IMG/VR virus record: IMGVR_UViG_3300009167_000012
Location: 1 to 41,753 of that record
Direction: 5' to 3' (one strand)
Length of the DNA stretch: 41,753 nt
From: a virus
Within the stretch, counting starts at the first letter, position 1, and every line of letters starts with the position of its first letter. This document shows positions 16,840-24,651 of the stretch, piece after piece. Below the pieces are notes generated by a model that made no database searches, had not been told where the DNA came from, and saw only the letters and a list, made by a program, of their open reading frames with translations. Both the position numbers and the translations under genes were made by a program.

Positions 16840-18968
16840 CGTGGAGATCCTCCGTTAGCTGGTTGCAGGTTCGCCGCCGCTGGCTGCTTGGCGGGCTTGG
16901 GTAGGTCGGGCGGCTCGTCGCGCTTCGGATGCGGCGGCGCCCCGTTGGCCGGCTGCTGCTGCGGCTGGCCGTCTGCTCCGGGGAGGAGCGGCGGCATGCC
17001 TGGCGGCGGTATCGGTGGGCCTCCGCCACCTGGCATCTGCTGCGCGGGCGGCACGCCGACCGAAGCGCCGAGCGTCGGGTCGAGCTGCAGCCACAGCACC
17101 ACGTGCTCCATCATGTGCTTGTTGATGAGCGCGATCGCGTCGATGCGTTGCTGCTCGACCTGCGGATCGTCGCTCGGCAGCTGACAGCGGAGCTTGTCGC
17201 GCGCGGTGCGGTGAGCGAGGTTGTGCAGGCGATGATCGTCGTCGGCCATCGCCGCGACGAGCATGCCCTCGTACATCTGCTCATTCTCCCAGCGAATCAG
17301 GAACGTCTGGGTGTCGTCGTCCTCGGTGAACGCGTCCATGTTGCCCGTCATGAGCAACTCGATCGCCTGGCGCTTCTGGTCCTTCGGCAAGTCGCGGATG
17401 CTATCGAACACGTCCTTGCGCACGGGGAACGTGGACATCAGCGGGTTTGCGCGTACGACCTGCACCCGACGAACAGACCGCACCTGCTCGTTCTTGAAGT
17501 ACTTCATGAACGGCTGATTGCTGACGCCGCTCACCTCGATCGCGTAGCCGTTCTCGGCGTTGTTGCGGATGAACTCGAGCGCGCCATTCGCGACGCGGTG
17601 CAGCATGTCGTCGTACGCGGCTTGCGTCGCGTGCTGGTAGCGCTCGGCGACGTTCACGAGCAGCGCCATAGCGGTGCCGCTCTGCACGTTGCCCTCGGGC
17701 TTGCCGAGCACTGTGGCGTTGAGCCCGCTGACCTGGTTCATCACGCCGGGCAGATACTCCAGCAGGTACTTCGCGATCTCGGGCATCGCTGCCCACTGGA
17801 TCGCCTGCGGAGGTTTCTGGCCTGCCCCGAGCGTGAAGAACCCGCCGCCCTCGGCGATCTTGTCCGCGTCCCACTCGACGCCGGTCTCGGCCCACAGCGA
17901 CTCGTTGCCGAACTTCATCAGGTTGTTGACGACCTGTGAGAGCACGTCGTCGAGCACCTCTTGCTGCGACACGAGATCGGACACCTCGGGGTAGCCGAGC
18001 ATCGTTCCGAAGTAGCGCATGGTGCACATCGGAAAGACGGGCATGTCCTCGTCGAGCGGGCACGGGTTGTCCTCGAGCGTGAGCTCTTCGAGGCACACCG
18101 CATGCCGACCGCCCGGAACCGCGGCGCAGTTCTTGTGATAGAAGTGCCGCACGATCACGAGGTCGGTCGTGGCGATCCCAGAGTTGAACGCGAACAACTC
18201 GCGGTCCATGTCCGCGTTGAAGTTGTCGATCGCAAGGATCTTGTCGGCGAGCTCGGGGAACTGCGCGGCAAGCTCGAACTTCGAGACCGATTCCTTGACA
18301 ATGAACCAGGCCGGCTCGTCGACGAAGATCTCGCTGATCACCTGCCACGGAAACAAGCGCTTGAGTCGGATCGTGCCCGAGCGCACTTGCGTGTCGACCA
18401 TGACAGGCTGCGGCTTGCCCGCCTGGTCAGCCCACATCAGCGGCTGGCCGGCCTCGTCCTTCGCCGGCACCTTGCCCGGGACCATGTTTCCGCCTGTTAC
18501 GTCCCACGTAAGCCACAGGTAGCCTTGGCCGAAGTAGCGGTCAGCCTCGACTGCGCTGTAAGCCTTCGCGTCAAACCTCGCTTCGCGCAGCGAGTAGTCG
18601 ATCAGCTTGTTCGTGATGTTGACTTGCGACAGCGATGCAACGTCGTTGTTCGCCGCAACACCTTGGAACTTGGGCCGCTCGCCGAGCGCGAGCATGATCG
18701 ACTGACGCACGTTCGGCCGCGACAGGTTCGTGCGGAACCGCAGCGAATCCATCTCGGGGCCGAGGTACTGCACGCCAGTCTGATGCAGCGTGCTCGGGTC
18801 GATCCCGTACGTCTGACACCAGACCAGATACCAAGCGCGCGGCAGCTGGTGGGTGTTGAGCGCTTCACGCCACGACGTCTCGATGGTTGGCAGCAGACCG
18901 GGCAGCTGCTCCTTTGGCGCGCTGCCGAAGTACTGCGCGCCGCTCAACACTGCTGTCTGCTGCTCCAT
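16836..18968 (-). CDS. Portal protein
   Basis: 710 residues, a size typical of the large podovirus portals. Segments such as TLHQTGVQYLGPEMDSLRFR near the start, the wing-like block IRLKRLFPWQVISEIFVDEP, YFGTMLGYPEVSDLVSQQEV followed by LDDVLSQVVNNLMKF, and QVSGLNATVLGKPEGNVQSG followed by TAMAL (the usual 'sG.aia.l' helix before the stem) support the call. The last 100 residues are Pro-rich and disordered. The portal is the dodecameric DNA gate at one vertex and docks the terminase. GGAG lies seven bases before the ATG. It overlaps the scaffold gene by four bases. Confidence 0.85.
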   Translation of the reverse strand: MEQQTAVLSGAQYFGSAPKEQLPGLLPTIETSWREALNTHQLPRAWYLVWCQTYGIDPSTLHQTGVQYLGPEMDSLRFRTNLSRPNVRQSIMLALGERPKFQGVAANNDVASLSQVNITNKLIDYSLREARFDAKAYSAVEADRYFGQGYLWLTWDVTGGNMVPGKVPAKDEAGQPLMWADQAGKPQPVMVDTQVRSGTIRLKRLFPWQVISEIFVDEPAWFIVKESVSKFELAAQFPELADKILAIDNFNADMDRELFAFNSGIATTDLVIVRHFYHKNCAAVPGGRHAVCLEELTLEDNPCPLDEDMPVFPMCTMRYFGTMLGYPEVSDLVSQQEVLDDVLSQVVNNLMKFGNESLWAETGVEWDADKIAEGGGFFTLGAGQKPPQAIQWAAMPEIAKYLLEYLPGVMNQVSGLNATVLGKPEGNVQSGTAMALLVNVAERYQHATQAAYDDMLHRVANGALEFIRNNAENGYAIEVSGVSNQPFMKYFKNEQVRSVRRVQVVRANPLMSTFPVRKDVFDSIRDLPKDQKRQAIELLMTGNMDAFTEDDDTQTFLIRWENEQMYEGMLVAAMADDDHRLHNLAHRTARDKLRCQLPSDDPQVEQQRIDAIALINKHMMEHVVLWLQLDPTLGASVGVPPAQQMPGGGGPPIPPPGMPPLLPGADGQPQQQPANGAPPHPKRDEPPDLPKPAKQPAAANLQPANGGSPR

Positions 18969-18972
18969 GGTC

Positions 18973-19659
18973 TTACTCCGCCTGCAACACGATCAGCTGA
19001 TCGGGAGGGTTTTGCCGGAAGACGCGGTAGCCCGGCGCAACCTCAGCGAGGCGCTCCACGAGCTCGTCTGTGTTCACTTGCGACGCGGAAACGAGCGACT
19101 GCGCCGAGACCTCGACCGCGTCACCGACCACGATCGGCGCTGACTCCAGCACCTCGGGCACGAGCTCGGTGAGCGGGACCTGCTCCTCGACCCACTTGTT
19201 GTCAGCGCGCAGCACCATCCGCACGTGCGGCGTGATTTCGCGCCCGGGGTCGGGGCGCCGACAGATCACCACGATCTGAATCTCGGGCATCTGCGGGACC
19301 AGGTTGTAGTTGAGCGACGAGCCGACGTTCACCGCGTTGGGATAGCGCTTCTGCAAGTACAGTTCTGCGATCCGATGCTCGGGCGCGTAGTCGGGAATCA
19401 GGAAGATCGTGCGGTACAAGTCATCCGCGGCTACCTGCGGCGGCAGCGTCATGTCGCGGCGCTTGGCGTCGTCGAGCCGACAAGCTGGGCAGTCGGCCAC
19501 GTAGTGCCGCTGTCGGCGGCGATCGTTGTCGTGCCGCACGTGCACAGTGGGTGCGATTTGCGGCGGCTTGGGCAGCTTCGGCGCTTTGATGCGCGGCGTC
19601 GCGTCCTTCGGTGGTGCAGGGCGATCGTCAAAGCCCGCGTCTTCTGTCGTCTGACTCAT
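18973..19659 (-). CDS. Hypothetical protein between terminase and portal
   Basis: 228 residues. The N-terminal 50 residues are Pro/Lys-rich and probably disordered (PRIKAPKLPKPPQIAPTVHV). A CPAC motif in ADCPACRLDDAKRRD could be half of a metal site, though no second pair is present. The rest appears mixed alpha/beta (EIQIVVICRRPDPGREI). The start ATG overlaps the upstream stop (ATGA). The gene ends four bases before the portal start. Family and function not recognised. Confidence 0.6.
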   Translation of the reverse strand: MSQTTEDAGFDDRPAPPKDATPRIKAPKLPKPPQIAPTVHVRHDNDRRRQRHYVADCPACRLDDAKRRDMTLPPQVAADDLYRTIFLIPDYAPEHRIAELYLQKRYPNAVNVGSSLNYNLVPQMPEIQIVVICRRPDPGREITPHVRMVLRADNKWVEEQVPLTELVPEVLESAPIVVGDAVEVSAQSLVSASQVNTDELVERLAEVAPGYRVFRQNPPDQLIVLQAE

Positions 19660-19976
19660 CGGTTGTATCCCTTGGATGGAAGGCTGGCGATCGCACCGCC
19701 GACCTTAGTTGCGAGGTCCTTCTCTCTCTTCGCGACCGATGCCTCGACCTGGTCGAAGCGCTTCAGCCAATCGATGCCCAGCGCTTCGGTAACCTTCGCG
19801 TTCTTGTCCGCTGTCGCCTGCGCGCGAAGCACGTCGACCGCGACCTCTTGCACGTTCGATTCGATCTGCGTGAGGCGCGCGTCGTACTTCTCGATCGCGA
19901 TGCCGCGCAGCTTTCGGCGTGCAATGTCCCACGCGAGCGCGCCGAGAATCACAAGCGCGATAGATACCTCTGTCAT
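19656..19976 (-). CDS. Small N-terminally anchored coiled-coil membrane protein
   Basis: 106 residues. Residues 4-17 form a hydrophobic segment (VSIALVILGALAWDIARRK) followed by positive charges, then a long amphipathic helix (ARLTQIESNVQEVAVDVLRA). This looks like a type II membrane protein with a coiled coil. It could be an inner-membrane spanin-like protein, but the location between terminase and portal does not specially support that. The ATG overlaps the terminase stop (ATGA). The much longer frame continuing upstream is inside the terminase gene and is not used. Confidence 0.55.
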   Translation of the reverse strand: MTEVSIALVILGALAWDIARRKLRGIAIEKYDARLTQIESNVQEVAVDVLRAQATADKNAKVTEALGIDWLKRFDQVEASVAKREKDLATKVGGAIASLPSKGYNR

Positions 19977-21675
19977 CTGCCGTATCGCTTTCTGCCCTGT
20001 ACCGGGCGCATGACCTTCCGCTGATATTCCTCGGGCACGATGAGGTCGGGCGCGTGCGGGTCGACGTGCGCCGGCTTCCACGGGTTCAGCTCCCACGCGA
20101 CAACGCGCACGCCGTACGCGAGTGCCATCAGTGCATCGAGGTGACCGAGCGTCTTCGATTCCTCGAAGTCGGTGCGCTTCTCGTTCCAGCGACCCGAGCG
20201 CAGCTGTGCGATCAGCGGCTTGTTCGCTTCGTTCTTGATGATGCGTAAGCGGCACTGCTTGAGCAGCACATCGAGGTTGTTGATGTGCGCGCGCTTCGAG
20301 CCTTTGCCCTTCACGGCAGTCTCGAAGCTCAGCCCGTGCAGCTGTCGGAGGTCGAGCTGCATCTGCGTGGCGACGTCCGAGATGCGGCGGGCAGGGTTGG
20401 CGCGTAGCGAGCGCTTCTCGTCGTCCCACCACGTGAGCGCGCCTTGTGGTGCGTCCCACACGACCGCGCCGGGCAGCACCTTTGCGCCGATGATCTCTGT
20501 CGCGTGCTGTAGACCTGCGCCGGGCGCGCGCATCTCGGTTGTTGGCTTGAGCAGGTCTTGGATCCGCAAGTCGCGCGGTGGCTTCTGGGCCAGCGGCTGC
20601 GCTTGCCACAGTTCCTGCTCGGTCGAGCGTATGACCTCGGCGATCACATCCGTGTTCTTGTTCGACTCGGCATACGTCGACTGGACCGTGATCAAGCCCT
20701 GGATGAAATCGAGATAGAAGAACACGATGCCGCACTTGTCGCGCACGCCCGGGTCGAGCGACGTGTATGCGAGCGCATAGAGCGGTAGCTCGACGTCGTT
20801 TGCTGGCACCACATGCAGCAACTCGTTGAAGCTCGGGCACACCGCGCGCTGCTCGTCCGCGATGATTCGGCAGTAGGCCTCGCGCTGAGCGATCGCAGTC
20901 TCGCGCCCGCCAAGCTCGGCGAGCTCCATCTCGATCTCTTCGGCTGTGAGGTCGGTCTGGTCGATCGTGCGGAGCACATGCGTGCCGCGACCCTCGCAGT
21001 CCTCTTTGAACCGCGTCTGAAACTCGTGGTCGGGCACCGGCGAGGTCGAGCTCTCGAACAGCGCCCACGCATGCGGCCGGCCGCGGAACTGCGGAGTGAT
21101 GACGCCGCGAAAGGTGTCGTCGAGCTTCCCCGGAGACACGAACCCCGCCTCGGTCACATACACAAAGTCCTGGAAGTTGCCGCGCGTCTTGTCGCTGTGG
21201 AGGTCGAGCCCCACGAGCGTGATCGTGCTGTTCGTCGCGGGAATCCAGAGCAGGTGATGCTCGCCGTCCTTGCTCGCGCGGTACACCGGGCAGTAGCCGG
21301 GCGGAGCTTCTGGCTCGAACACCGTGCGTAGAATCTTCAGGATGATCGAGCCAATCGAGTTCTGATAGGCGGTGCAGAGCAAGCCCACGCTGCCCGGCCT
21401 GCGTATGCAGAACTCGATGATGATCAGCAGCGCGAGCACGGTCTTGCCCCAGCGACGCGCGATCTCCAACACCACAGACGGTAGTACTTGAAGCCCGCCG
21501 CTCCCCACGCTCGACGCTTCTCGATCAGATGCTTCGTCGCCTGCCACGTCCAAAAGGCGTCGTACACATCGCGCTGATGCGGGAGCACCATGTAGCTCAA
21601 GTCTCCCGCTTTCCAACATATGTACCGTTGCTCCTGCTCGCTCAGATCGGCGAGCGCGATTGGGTCAGCTGACAT
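19973..21675 (-). CDS. Terminase large subunit, interrupted by a -1 frame change near 21475-21485
   Basis: Packaging ATPase/nuclease. The N-terminal frame starts at the ATG 21675 (MSADPIALADLSEQEQRYIC) and runs to about 21478. The main frame continues in the -1 register with SVVLEIARRWGKTVLALL, which holds Walker A (RRWGKT), then the Walker B-like VYVTEAG (the usual Asp before Glu is Thr). The nuclease domain has Asp in YTSLDPGVRDKCG and the third acid in LGHLDALMALAYG. Neither frame alone gives a whole protein: the 548-residue main frame has no sensible start near the ATPase core, and the other frame stops at 21424. Joined, it is about 567 residues, normal for the family. Probably a single-base deletion or sequencing error; programmed frameshifting is less likely, as no slippery heptamer is visible. 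Confidence 0.8.
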
Positions 21676-22030
21676 CAGTGCGCGACGCAGCGCGCTTGGC
21701 CTGGTAGCTGGCCGCTAGCTGCTGCGACACTTCCCCGAGCTGTCCGCGCTCTACAACCACCACGCGCACGTTGTCGTCGTCGTCGCTGTCCACGTCCGAG
21801 CGCTCTTGCAGCTTCAGCTTGGCGCTGTCGACTGTGCACTCGGCATACAGGCTGATGATCTTCGAGGCCGCTTTCTCCCGCACCTGCTCGCGCGCGCTGT
21901 TCTTAGCGAGGTGAACCAGCGTCGAGACGGCGCCGTCGATGTTCGGCTCGAGCTTCGCGCGCAGCCGATCGAGCCAGGTGATTTCCTGCTCGATGATGCT
22001 CACGCCTGCCGGTGTGCGGCCTTCCTTCAC
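21665..22030 (-). CDS. Candidate terminase small subunit
   Basis: 121 residues immediately upstream of the large terminase. The central helical part, DGAVSTLVHLAKNSAREQVR followed by EKAASKIISLY, resembles the helical repeat of small terminase subunits that precedes the oligomerisation region. An acidic run (SDVDSDDDDN) and a beta strand follow. The role would be DNA recognition for packaging. It has ATGA overlap with the upstream small HTH gene, which is an alternative candidate for the DNA-binding part of the packaging machinery. Confidence 0.55.
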   Translation of the reverse strand: MKEGRTPAGVSIIEQEITWLDRLRAKLEPNIDGAVSTLVHLAKNSAREQVREKAASKIISLYAECTVDSAKLKLQERSDVDSDDDDNVRVVVVERGQLGEVSQQLAASYQAKRAASRTDVS

Positions 22031-22260
22031 TGCGGCCTCCGCGTGCGAGCGATCAACGCGTCCTGCGCCGGCTTGGAGACTCGCTCACCACGAAGCGCGC
22101 GCGATATCACCGAGGCAGACACGCCAGCCAGCTTGCCCACTGCGGCCTGCGACGACGCGTTACACTCGGCTCGCAGTTCGGCGATCACGTCAGCGTCGAG
22201 GGGCGCGGCTCCACGTGAGAGCGGCGCCCCTCGGGGATGGCCCGTGCTCTTGCGCGGCAT
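22027..22260 (-). CDS. Small helix-turn-helix DNA-binding protein
   Basis: 77 residues from the ATG at 22260. The upstream in-frame extension overlaps two other genes and is rejected. The segment SSQAAVGKLAGVSASVISRA then LRGERVSKPAQDALIARTRR is a classical helix-turn-helix (helix 2 AAVGKLAGVS, recognition helix ASVISRALRG). The N-terminus is basic. Next to the terminase genes it may be a packaging DNA-recognition protein or a late regulator. The ATG overlaps the previous stop (ATGA). Confidence 0.65.
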   Translation of the reverse strand: MPRKSTGHPRGAPLSRGAAPLDADVIAELRAECNASSQAAVGKLAGVSASVISRALRGERVSKPAQDALIARTRRPQ

Positions 22261-22472
22261 CACTCGCCCCCGTCGACGTCGAGCTCGTCGAGCTTCACGG
22301 TGACGCCGCCGCCCGGGTGAGCGCGGTCCTCTGAGCAGAGCTTCGGGTCGTAGAAGTAGCAGGCGTACAGAATCCACAGCCACGCCGGCAGCAGCCACAA
22401 CTGCACCCGCAGCCATCCGCGGCGGAACCCACGCCAGAATGCTTGGCGCAGCGTGGGCTTGTCGCCGATCAT
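22260..22472 (-). CDS. Small single-pass membrane protein
   Basis: 70 residues. A basic N-terminus (RQAFWRGFRRGWLR) precedes one strongly hydrophobic, Trp-rich segment (VQLWLLPAWLWILYACYFY, about residues 23-41), then a polar, acidic tail. The arrangement suggests the N-terminus is cytoplasmic. It might belong to a lysis or envelope set with the two neighbouring membrane proteins at 22651-23173. No family recognised. It overlaps both neighbours by one to four bases. Confidence 0.55.
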   Translation of the reverse strand: MIGDKPTLRQAFWRGFRRGWLRVQLWLLPAWLWILYACYFYDPKLCSEDRAHPGGGVTVKLDELDVDGGE

Positions 22473-22654
22473 TGCGGCGTGCTCCCGTCGCGCTTGTCCA
22501 ACTCGTCCAAGACCTCGCGGTAGTCGAGCGGGTGCATCTCAACGCGGTTGCCCTGCTTGAGCTTGAACCACCCACGCTCGATCGACTCATCGGGGATGAT
22601 CGTGATCGTGCCGACGCTGGTGTGCATCAGCATGGGGATGGCCTCGCGGCTCAC
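22469..22654 (-). CDS. Small hypothetical protein
   Basis: 61 residues: a short beta region (MHTSVGTITIIPDESIERGW) then a helical tail (YREVLDELDKRDG). No recognisable motif. Kept because it is locked to both neighbours by ATGA overlaps and follows the same tight operon pattern. Confidence 0.55.
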   Translation of the reverse strand: MSREAIPMLMHTSVGTITIIPDESIERGWFKLKQGNRVEMHPLDYREVLDELDKRDGSTPQ

Positions 22655-23004
22655 TTGGGCGCCCCGTCCTTGAGCACCTTCTCGACCTCGGACGAGACCG
22701 CGTCGCTCGGCTCAGACGCTGCACTGCGGATGCGCTCCGCTTCGAGCTCTGCCGCAGTCTCGGCCAGCTTACGTGCCAATGCGCGGGCCTGCTCCTCCTC
22801 GGCCAGCACCGACTGCACGCACGCTGCGATGCGCATGCCCGTGACCGTGGTCTGCGTGCCCCTGTCGAGCAGCTGCTGTTGCGCTGGCGTGCACGAGCTC
22901 GCGAGCAGCACCACGATCACGACCACAAAGGCGCAACACAGCCCGGTGAACACGGTCCACACGTACTCGCCCAGCGTGGGCTGTCGATCTTCGCGGTCAG
23001 TCAC
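22651..23004 (-). CDS. Membrane-anchored coiled-coil protein (inner spanin-like)
   Basis: 117 residues from a GTG start with GGAGG five bases ahead; upstream ATG codons in frame have no such site. Residues 15-38 are a transmembrane segment (WTVFTGLCCAFVVVIVVLLA) and end with ASSC, a weak lipobox. The rest is an amphipathic coiled coil (LAEEEQARALARKLAETAAE). This is the architecture of an inner-membrane spanin subunit. The overlapping upstream gene encodes a very small lipoprotein, the usual partner. No homology check was possible; it could also be a lipoprotein itself. Confidence 0.55.
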   Translation of the reverse strand: MTDREDRQPTLGEYVWTVFTGLCCAFVVVIVVLLASSCTPAQQQLLDRGTQTTVTGMRIAACVQSVLAEEEQARALARKLAETAAELEAERIRSAASEPSDAVSSEVEKVLKDGAPK

Positions 23005-23173
23005 TCGGTCCTCCGTCGTCTTCGTCGAGCGCAGTGCGGCCGCCCCAGAGCGGCCGCGTGTCCAACTGGCACCCCGTCGCTGGCAACAACCACGGCAGCG
23101 AGACACACGCAGCGAGCACGAGCGTCGCGTAGAGCGTGGTCCGGACTCTGCTGTGGGGCTTAGCGCGGGGCAT
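22997..23173 (-). CDS. Very small lipoprotein (outer spanin-like)
   Basis: 58 residues. A basic N-terminus (MPRAKPHSRVR) precedes a hydrophobic stretch with a canonical lipobox LAAC (cysteine 23) and a second possible one, ATGC (cysteine 35). The short mature part ends acidic (ALDEDDGGPSD). It overlaps the following membrane coiled-coil gene by eight bases in another frame. Size and type fit an outer-membrane spanin subunit. The order (lipoprotein first) is opposite to the usual one. No clear ribosome-binding site is seen. Confidence 0.5.
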   Translation of the reverse strand: MPRAKPHSRVRTTLYATLVLAACVSLPWLLPATGCQLDTRPLWGGRTALDEDDGGPSD

Positions 23174-23409
23174 ACGTTAGGGGCGCTCCCGCGGGCTGAG
23201 AGGGGGGACTACTCAGTAGGTGACCCCCGCGAGAGACGCCGAGGCGCGAACTACGACCCATGGCCTCGACCGGAACTGTGACAGCACGGATGACACTTGT
23301 CTAGCCGTGGAGGCAGTAGGGCCGGTTTCGCGACTTGGCACAGACGATTGTCTGAGGACCAAACCTGTCCGCAGTACCTGAATCACCCTGAAGTTACGCG
23401 ACTATACGA

Positions 23410-23437
23410 ACCAGTGTCCGGACTTCCGGACACTGGT
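23410..23437. repeat. 28-bp near-perfect palindrome
   Basis: Arms ACCAGTGTCCGGA and its exact complement separated by two bases. A symmetric protein-binding or cruciform site is likely. It is the largest of four palindromes in 120 bases. Confidence 0.8.
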
Positions 23438-23460
23438 GACAAATAGACGTTTGTCCGGCA

Positions 23461-23530
23461 GCCTCGCCGAGGCGCCAGCGGGGCGGCAGTCTGTCCCCGA
23501 CGTCGGGGAATATCAGGCTGCTTGATATTC
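23461..23530. repeat. Three further inverted repeats
   Basis: GCCTCG-C-CGAGGC at 23461-23473; the perfect 14-bp palindrome CCCCGACGTCGGGG at 23495-23508; and GAATATCA (23508-23515) paired with TGATATTC (23523-23530). All lie in non-coding DNA and were seen directly. Confidence 0.75.
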
Positions 23531-23803
23531 AAGTGCCGGTCGGATGCCGTAGTGGGGCCACGAAGGCCGCGTGAATCGCGCGTTGGCACGGCTCTCGCAA
23601 TCTTAAGCTGACAGGTCAGCTCTGCTCAGATCGCGCTGCCCGCCCCATATCTCACCCCTGGCCCCTGCGGGCTTCTTCATGGTAGCTCCGCGTGGAGCGT
23701 GCCGGGAACCCCGCGAGCTTCCCAAGTCGACGTGGGCGGCGTACGGCGTGAGCAACGTCGAGGAGCGGGGATCCCTACACGCGCAACCCAAGGATGGCTA
23801 CGA

Positions 23804-24037
23804 ATGGTCCGATTGCTCGCAGTGCTCCTACTCCTGGCAGCTTGCGACGAAGACGACGGTCCGAACTCTGAGCACTGCGTCGAAGTGCGGATGCGTTGGT
23901 TGGAGCTCGACTACCAGCGGCGTGGCGCTCTCGCTGCCAACGATGGCCTCACGGCCTCACGGCGCGCGCTCGCACAGGACCTGATAGTCAGCGGCGACAT
24001 GCCTTGCTTCCCGGGCTTCACGTTGAGCACACAGTGA
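23804..24037 (+). CDS. Isolated small lipoprotein (possible lysogenic-conversion gene)
   Basis: 77 residues. The opening MVRLLAVLLLLAAC is a textbook lipoprotein signal with lipobox LAAC (cysteine 14), followed by an acidic DEDD, which in many Gram-negative bacteria favours retention in the inner membrane. Two further cysteines (in SEHCVEV and DMPCFPG) could form a disulphide. AAGGA lies nine bases before the ATG. It is the only rightward gene between two leftward blocks and is followed by a termination region, so it is a stand-alone unit of the moron type. It may alter the lysogen's envelope or block superinfection; this is inference from architecture and placement. Confidence 0.65.
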   Translation: MVRLLAVLLLLAACDEDDGPNSEHCVEVRMRWLELDYQRRGALAANDGLTASRRALAQDLIVSGDMPCFPGFTLSTQ

Positions 24038-24070
24038 GCCGATAGACTGCTAGGCTCTGCTGGCGCCTAG

Positions 24071-24142
24071 GGCTGGTCCAGCGAGCTTCTCCCTTCGGGT
24101 AGCGGCGTACGGTGCCTGAAACACCGGGGAGCTGGGCCAGCC
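24071..24142. ncRNA. Candidate structured RNA element
   Basis: The ends form an 11-12 bp stem (GGCTGGTCCAG at 24071-24081 with 24132-24142, one G-U pair on the + strand). Inside are CUCCC/GGGAG pairing, a CGGUG-CACCG hairpin and a CCC-UUC-GGG hairpin. No open frame uses it. It may be part of a bidirectional terminator or an independent RNA; the strand is unresolved. Confidence 0.35.
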
Positions 24143-24162
24143 GGCGGGCTGCTCCAAATGAA

Positions 24163-24194
24163 ACGCCCCGGCCGGACCATCCGACGCGGGGCGT
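24163..24194. terminator. GC-rich hairpin between convergent transcripts
   Basis: Stem ACGCCCCG (24163-24170) with CGGGGCGT (24187-24194), with a 16-base loop. It lies between the end of the rightward lipoprotein gene and the end of the leftward early operon, where a bidirectional terminator is expected. No strong T-run. Confidence 0.5.
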
Positions 24195-24233
24195 GTTGCT
24201 TGCTCACGAACAGGAACGTGGGGTGAAGCGGGC

Positions 24234-24467
24234 TCAGTCTACCACTGCGCGCTGATGCGAGGCGAGGGACCGCGCGGCGTTGTCTTTGACGTGCTTGGCG
24301 CAACGGCTGAACCCTGGCTTGGCGCGCTTGCCGCACATCACGCACAGGCCCTCTGCGCGGCGTGTGGCTCGCAGCTTGCGCCGCATCTCGGCCTTGCGCT
24401 CGCGGCATGCCTCGCACCGGTTCGTGGTGTCGATGCAATCGACGCAGCGGTAGCCTTCTTGCGGCAT
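24234..24467 (-). CDS. Small Cys-rich zinc-binding protein
   Basis: 77 residues with cysteine pairs CVDC and CEAC near the N-terminus and CVMC plus a CAKH further on (LCVMCGKRAKPGFSRCAKH), which could form two zinc knuckles joined by a basic helix (RERKAEMRRKLRATRRAEG). Such small basic zinc proteins are common in phage early regions and may bind nucleic acid, but no specific function can be given. Last gene of the leftward early operon; a GGGGG precedes the ATG. Confidence 0.6.
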   Translation of the reverse strand: MPQEGYRCVDCIDTTNRCEACRERKAEMRRKLRATRRAEGLCVMCGKRAKPGFSRCAKHVKDNAARSLASHQRAVVD

Positions 24468-24468
24468 G

Positions 24469-24651
24469 TCAACCCCCTGAGTGCCGCACTTTACACTGGT
24501 ACTCCCGTTGCGCTTCGTATGTTGAGTCCGCTTTACGGAAGGCTTCTTGCCGGGCCGATTCGTCCTCGATCAGCTTTGCCGCTGCGTATGCGCGCGCGTG
24601 CTCGGCTGTCGCCAAGTCGAACAGTTCGTCGGCCTTCTCCCGTGCGCTCAT
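24469..24651 (-). CDS. Small helical protein, unknown
   Basis: 60 residues, almost entirely helical and charged (REKADELFDLATAEHARAYA; ESARQEAFRKADSTYEAQRE). The start is the ATG overlapping the upstream stop (ATGA), not the more upstream in-frame ATG. No family recognised. Confidence 0.55.
   Translation of the reverse strand: MSAREKADELFDLATAEHARAYAAAKLIEDESARQEAFRKADSTYEAQREYQCKVRHSGG

Larger units (their letters stand above)
23174..23803. other. Divergent non-coding region between structural block and lipoprotein gene
   Basis: About 630 bases with no convincing gene; the one short - strand frame at 23383-23589 crosses the palindromes and has no supporting features. It must contain the promoter of the leftward structural operon and that of the rightward lipoprotein gene, though no clear -35/-10 pair could be picked. 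It holds a cluster of perfect inverted repeats at 23410-23530, a further one at 23606-23621 (CTGAC and GTCAG half-sites two bases apart), and a degenerate operator-like site at 23341-23354. Confidence 0.7.

Noticed and set aside
17961-19172. 403-codon rightward ORF opposite the portal gene
   Set aside because: Antisense shadow of a clear portal gene; Arg-rich product without domains.
23383-23589. 68-codon leftward ORF in the divergent region
   Set aside because: It crosses the palindrome cluster, has no ribosome-binding site and a low-complexity product.
24071-24142. Possible tRNA
   Set aside because: The fold has an 11-12 bp closing stem and lacks the T-loop consensus and cloverleaf proportions. 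No other tRNA-like sequence was noticed in the window.
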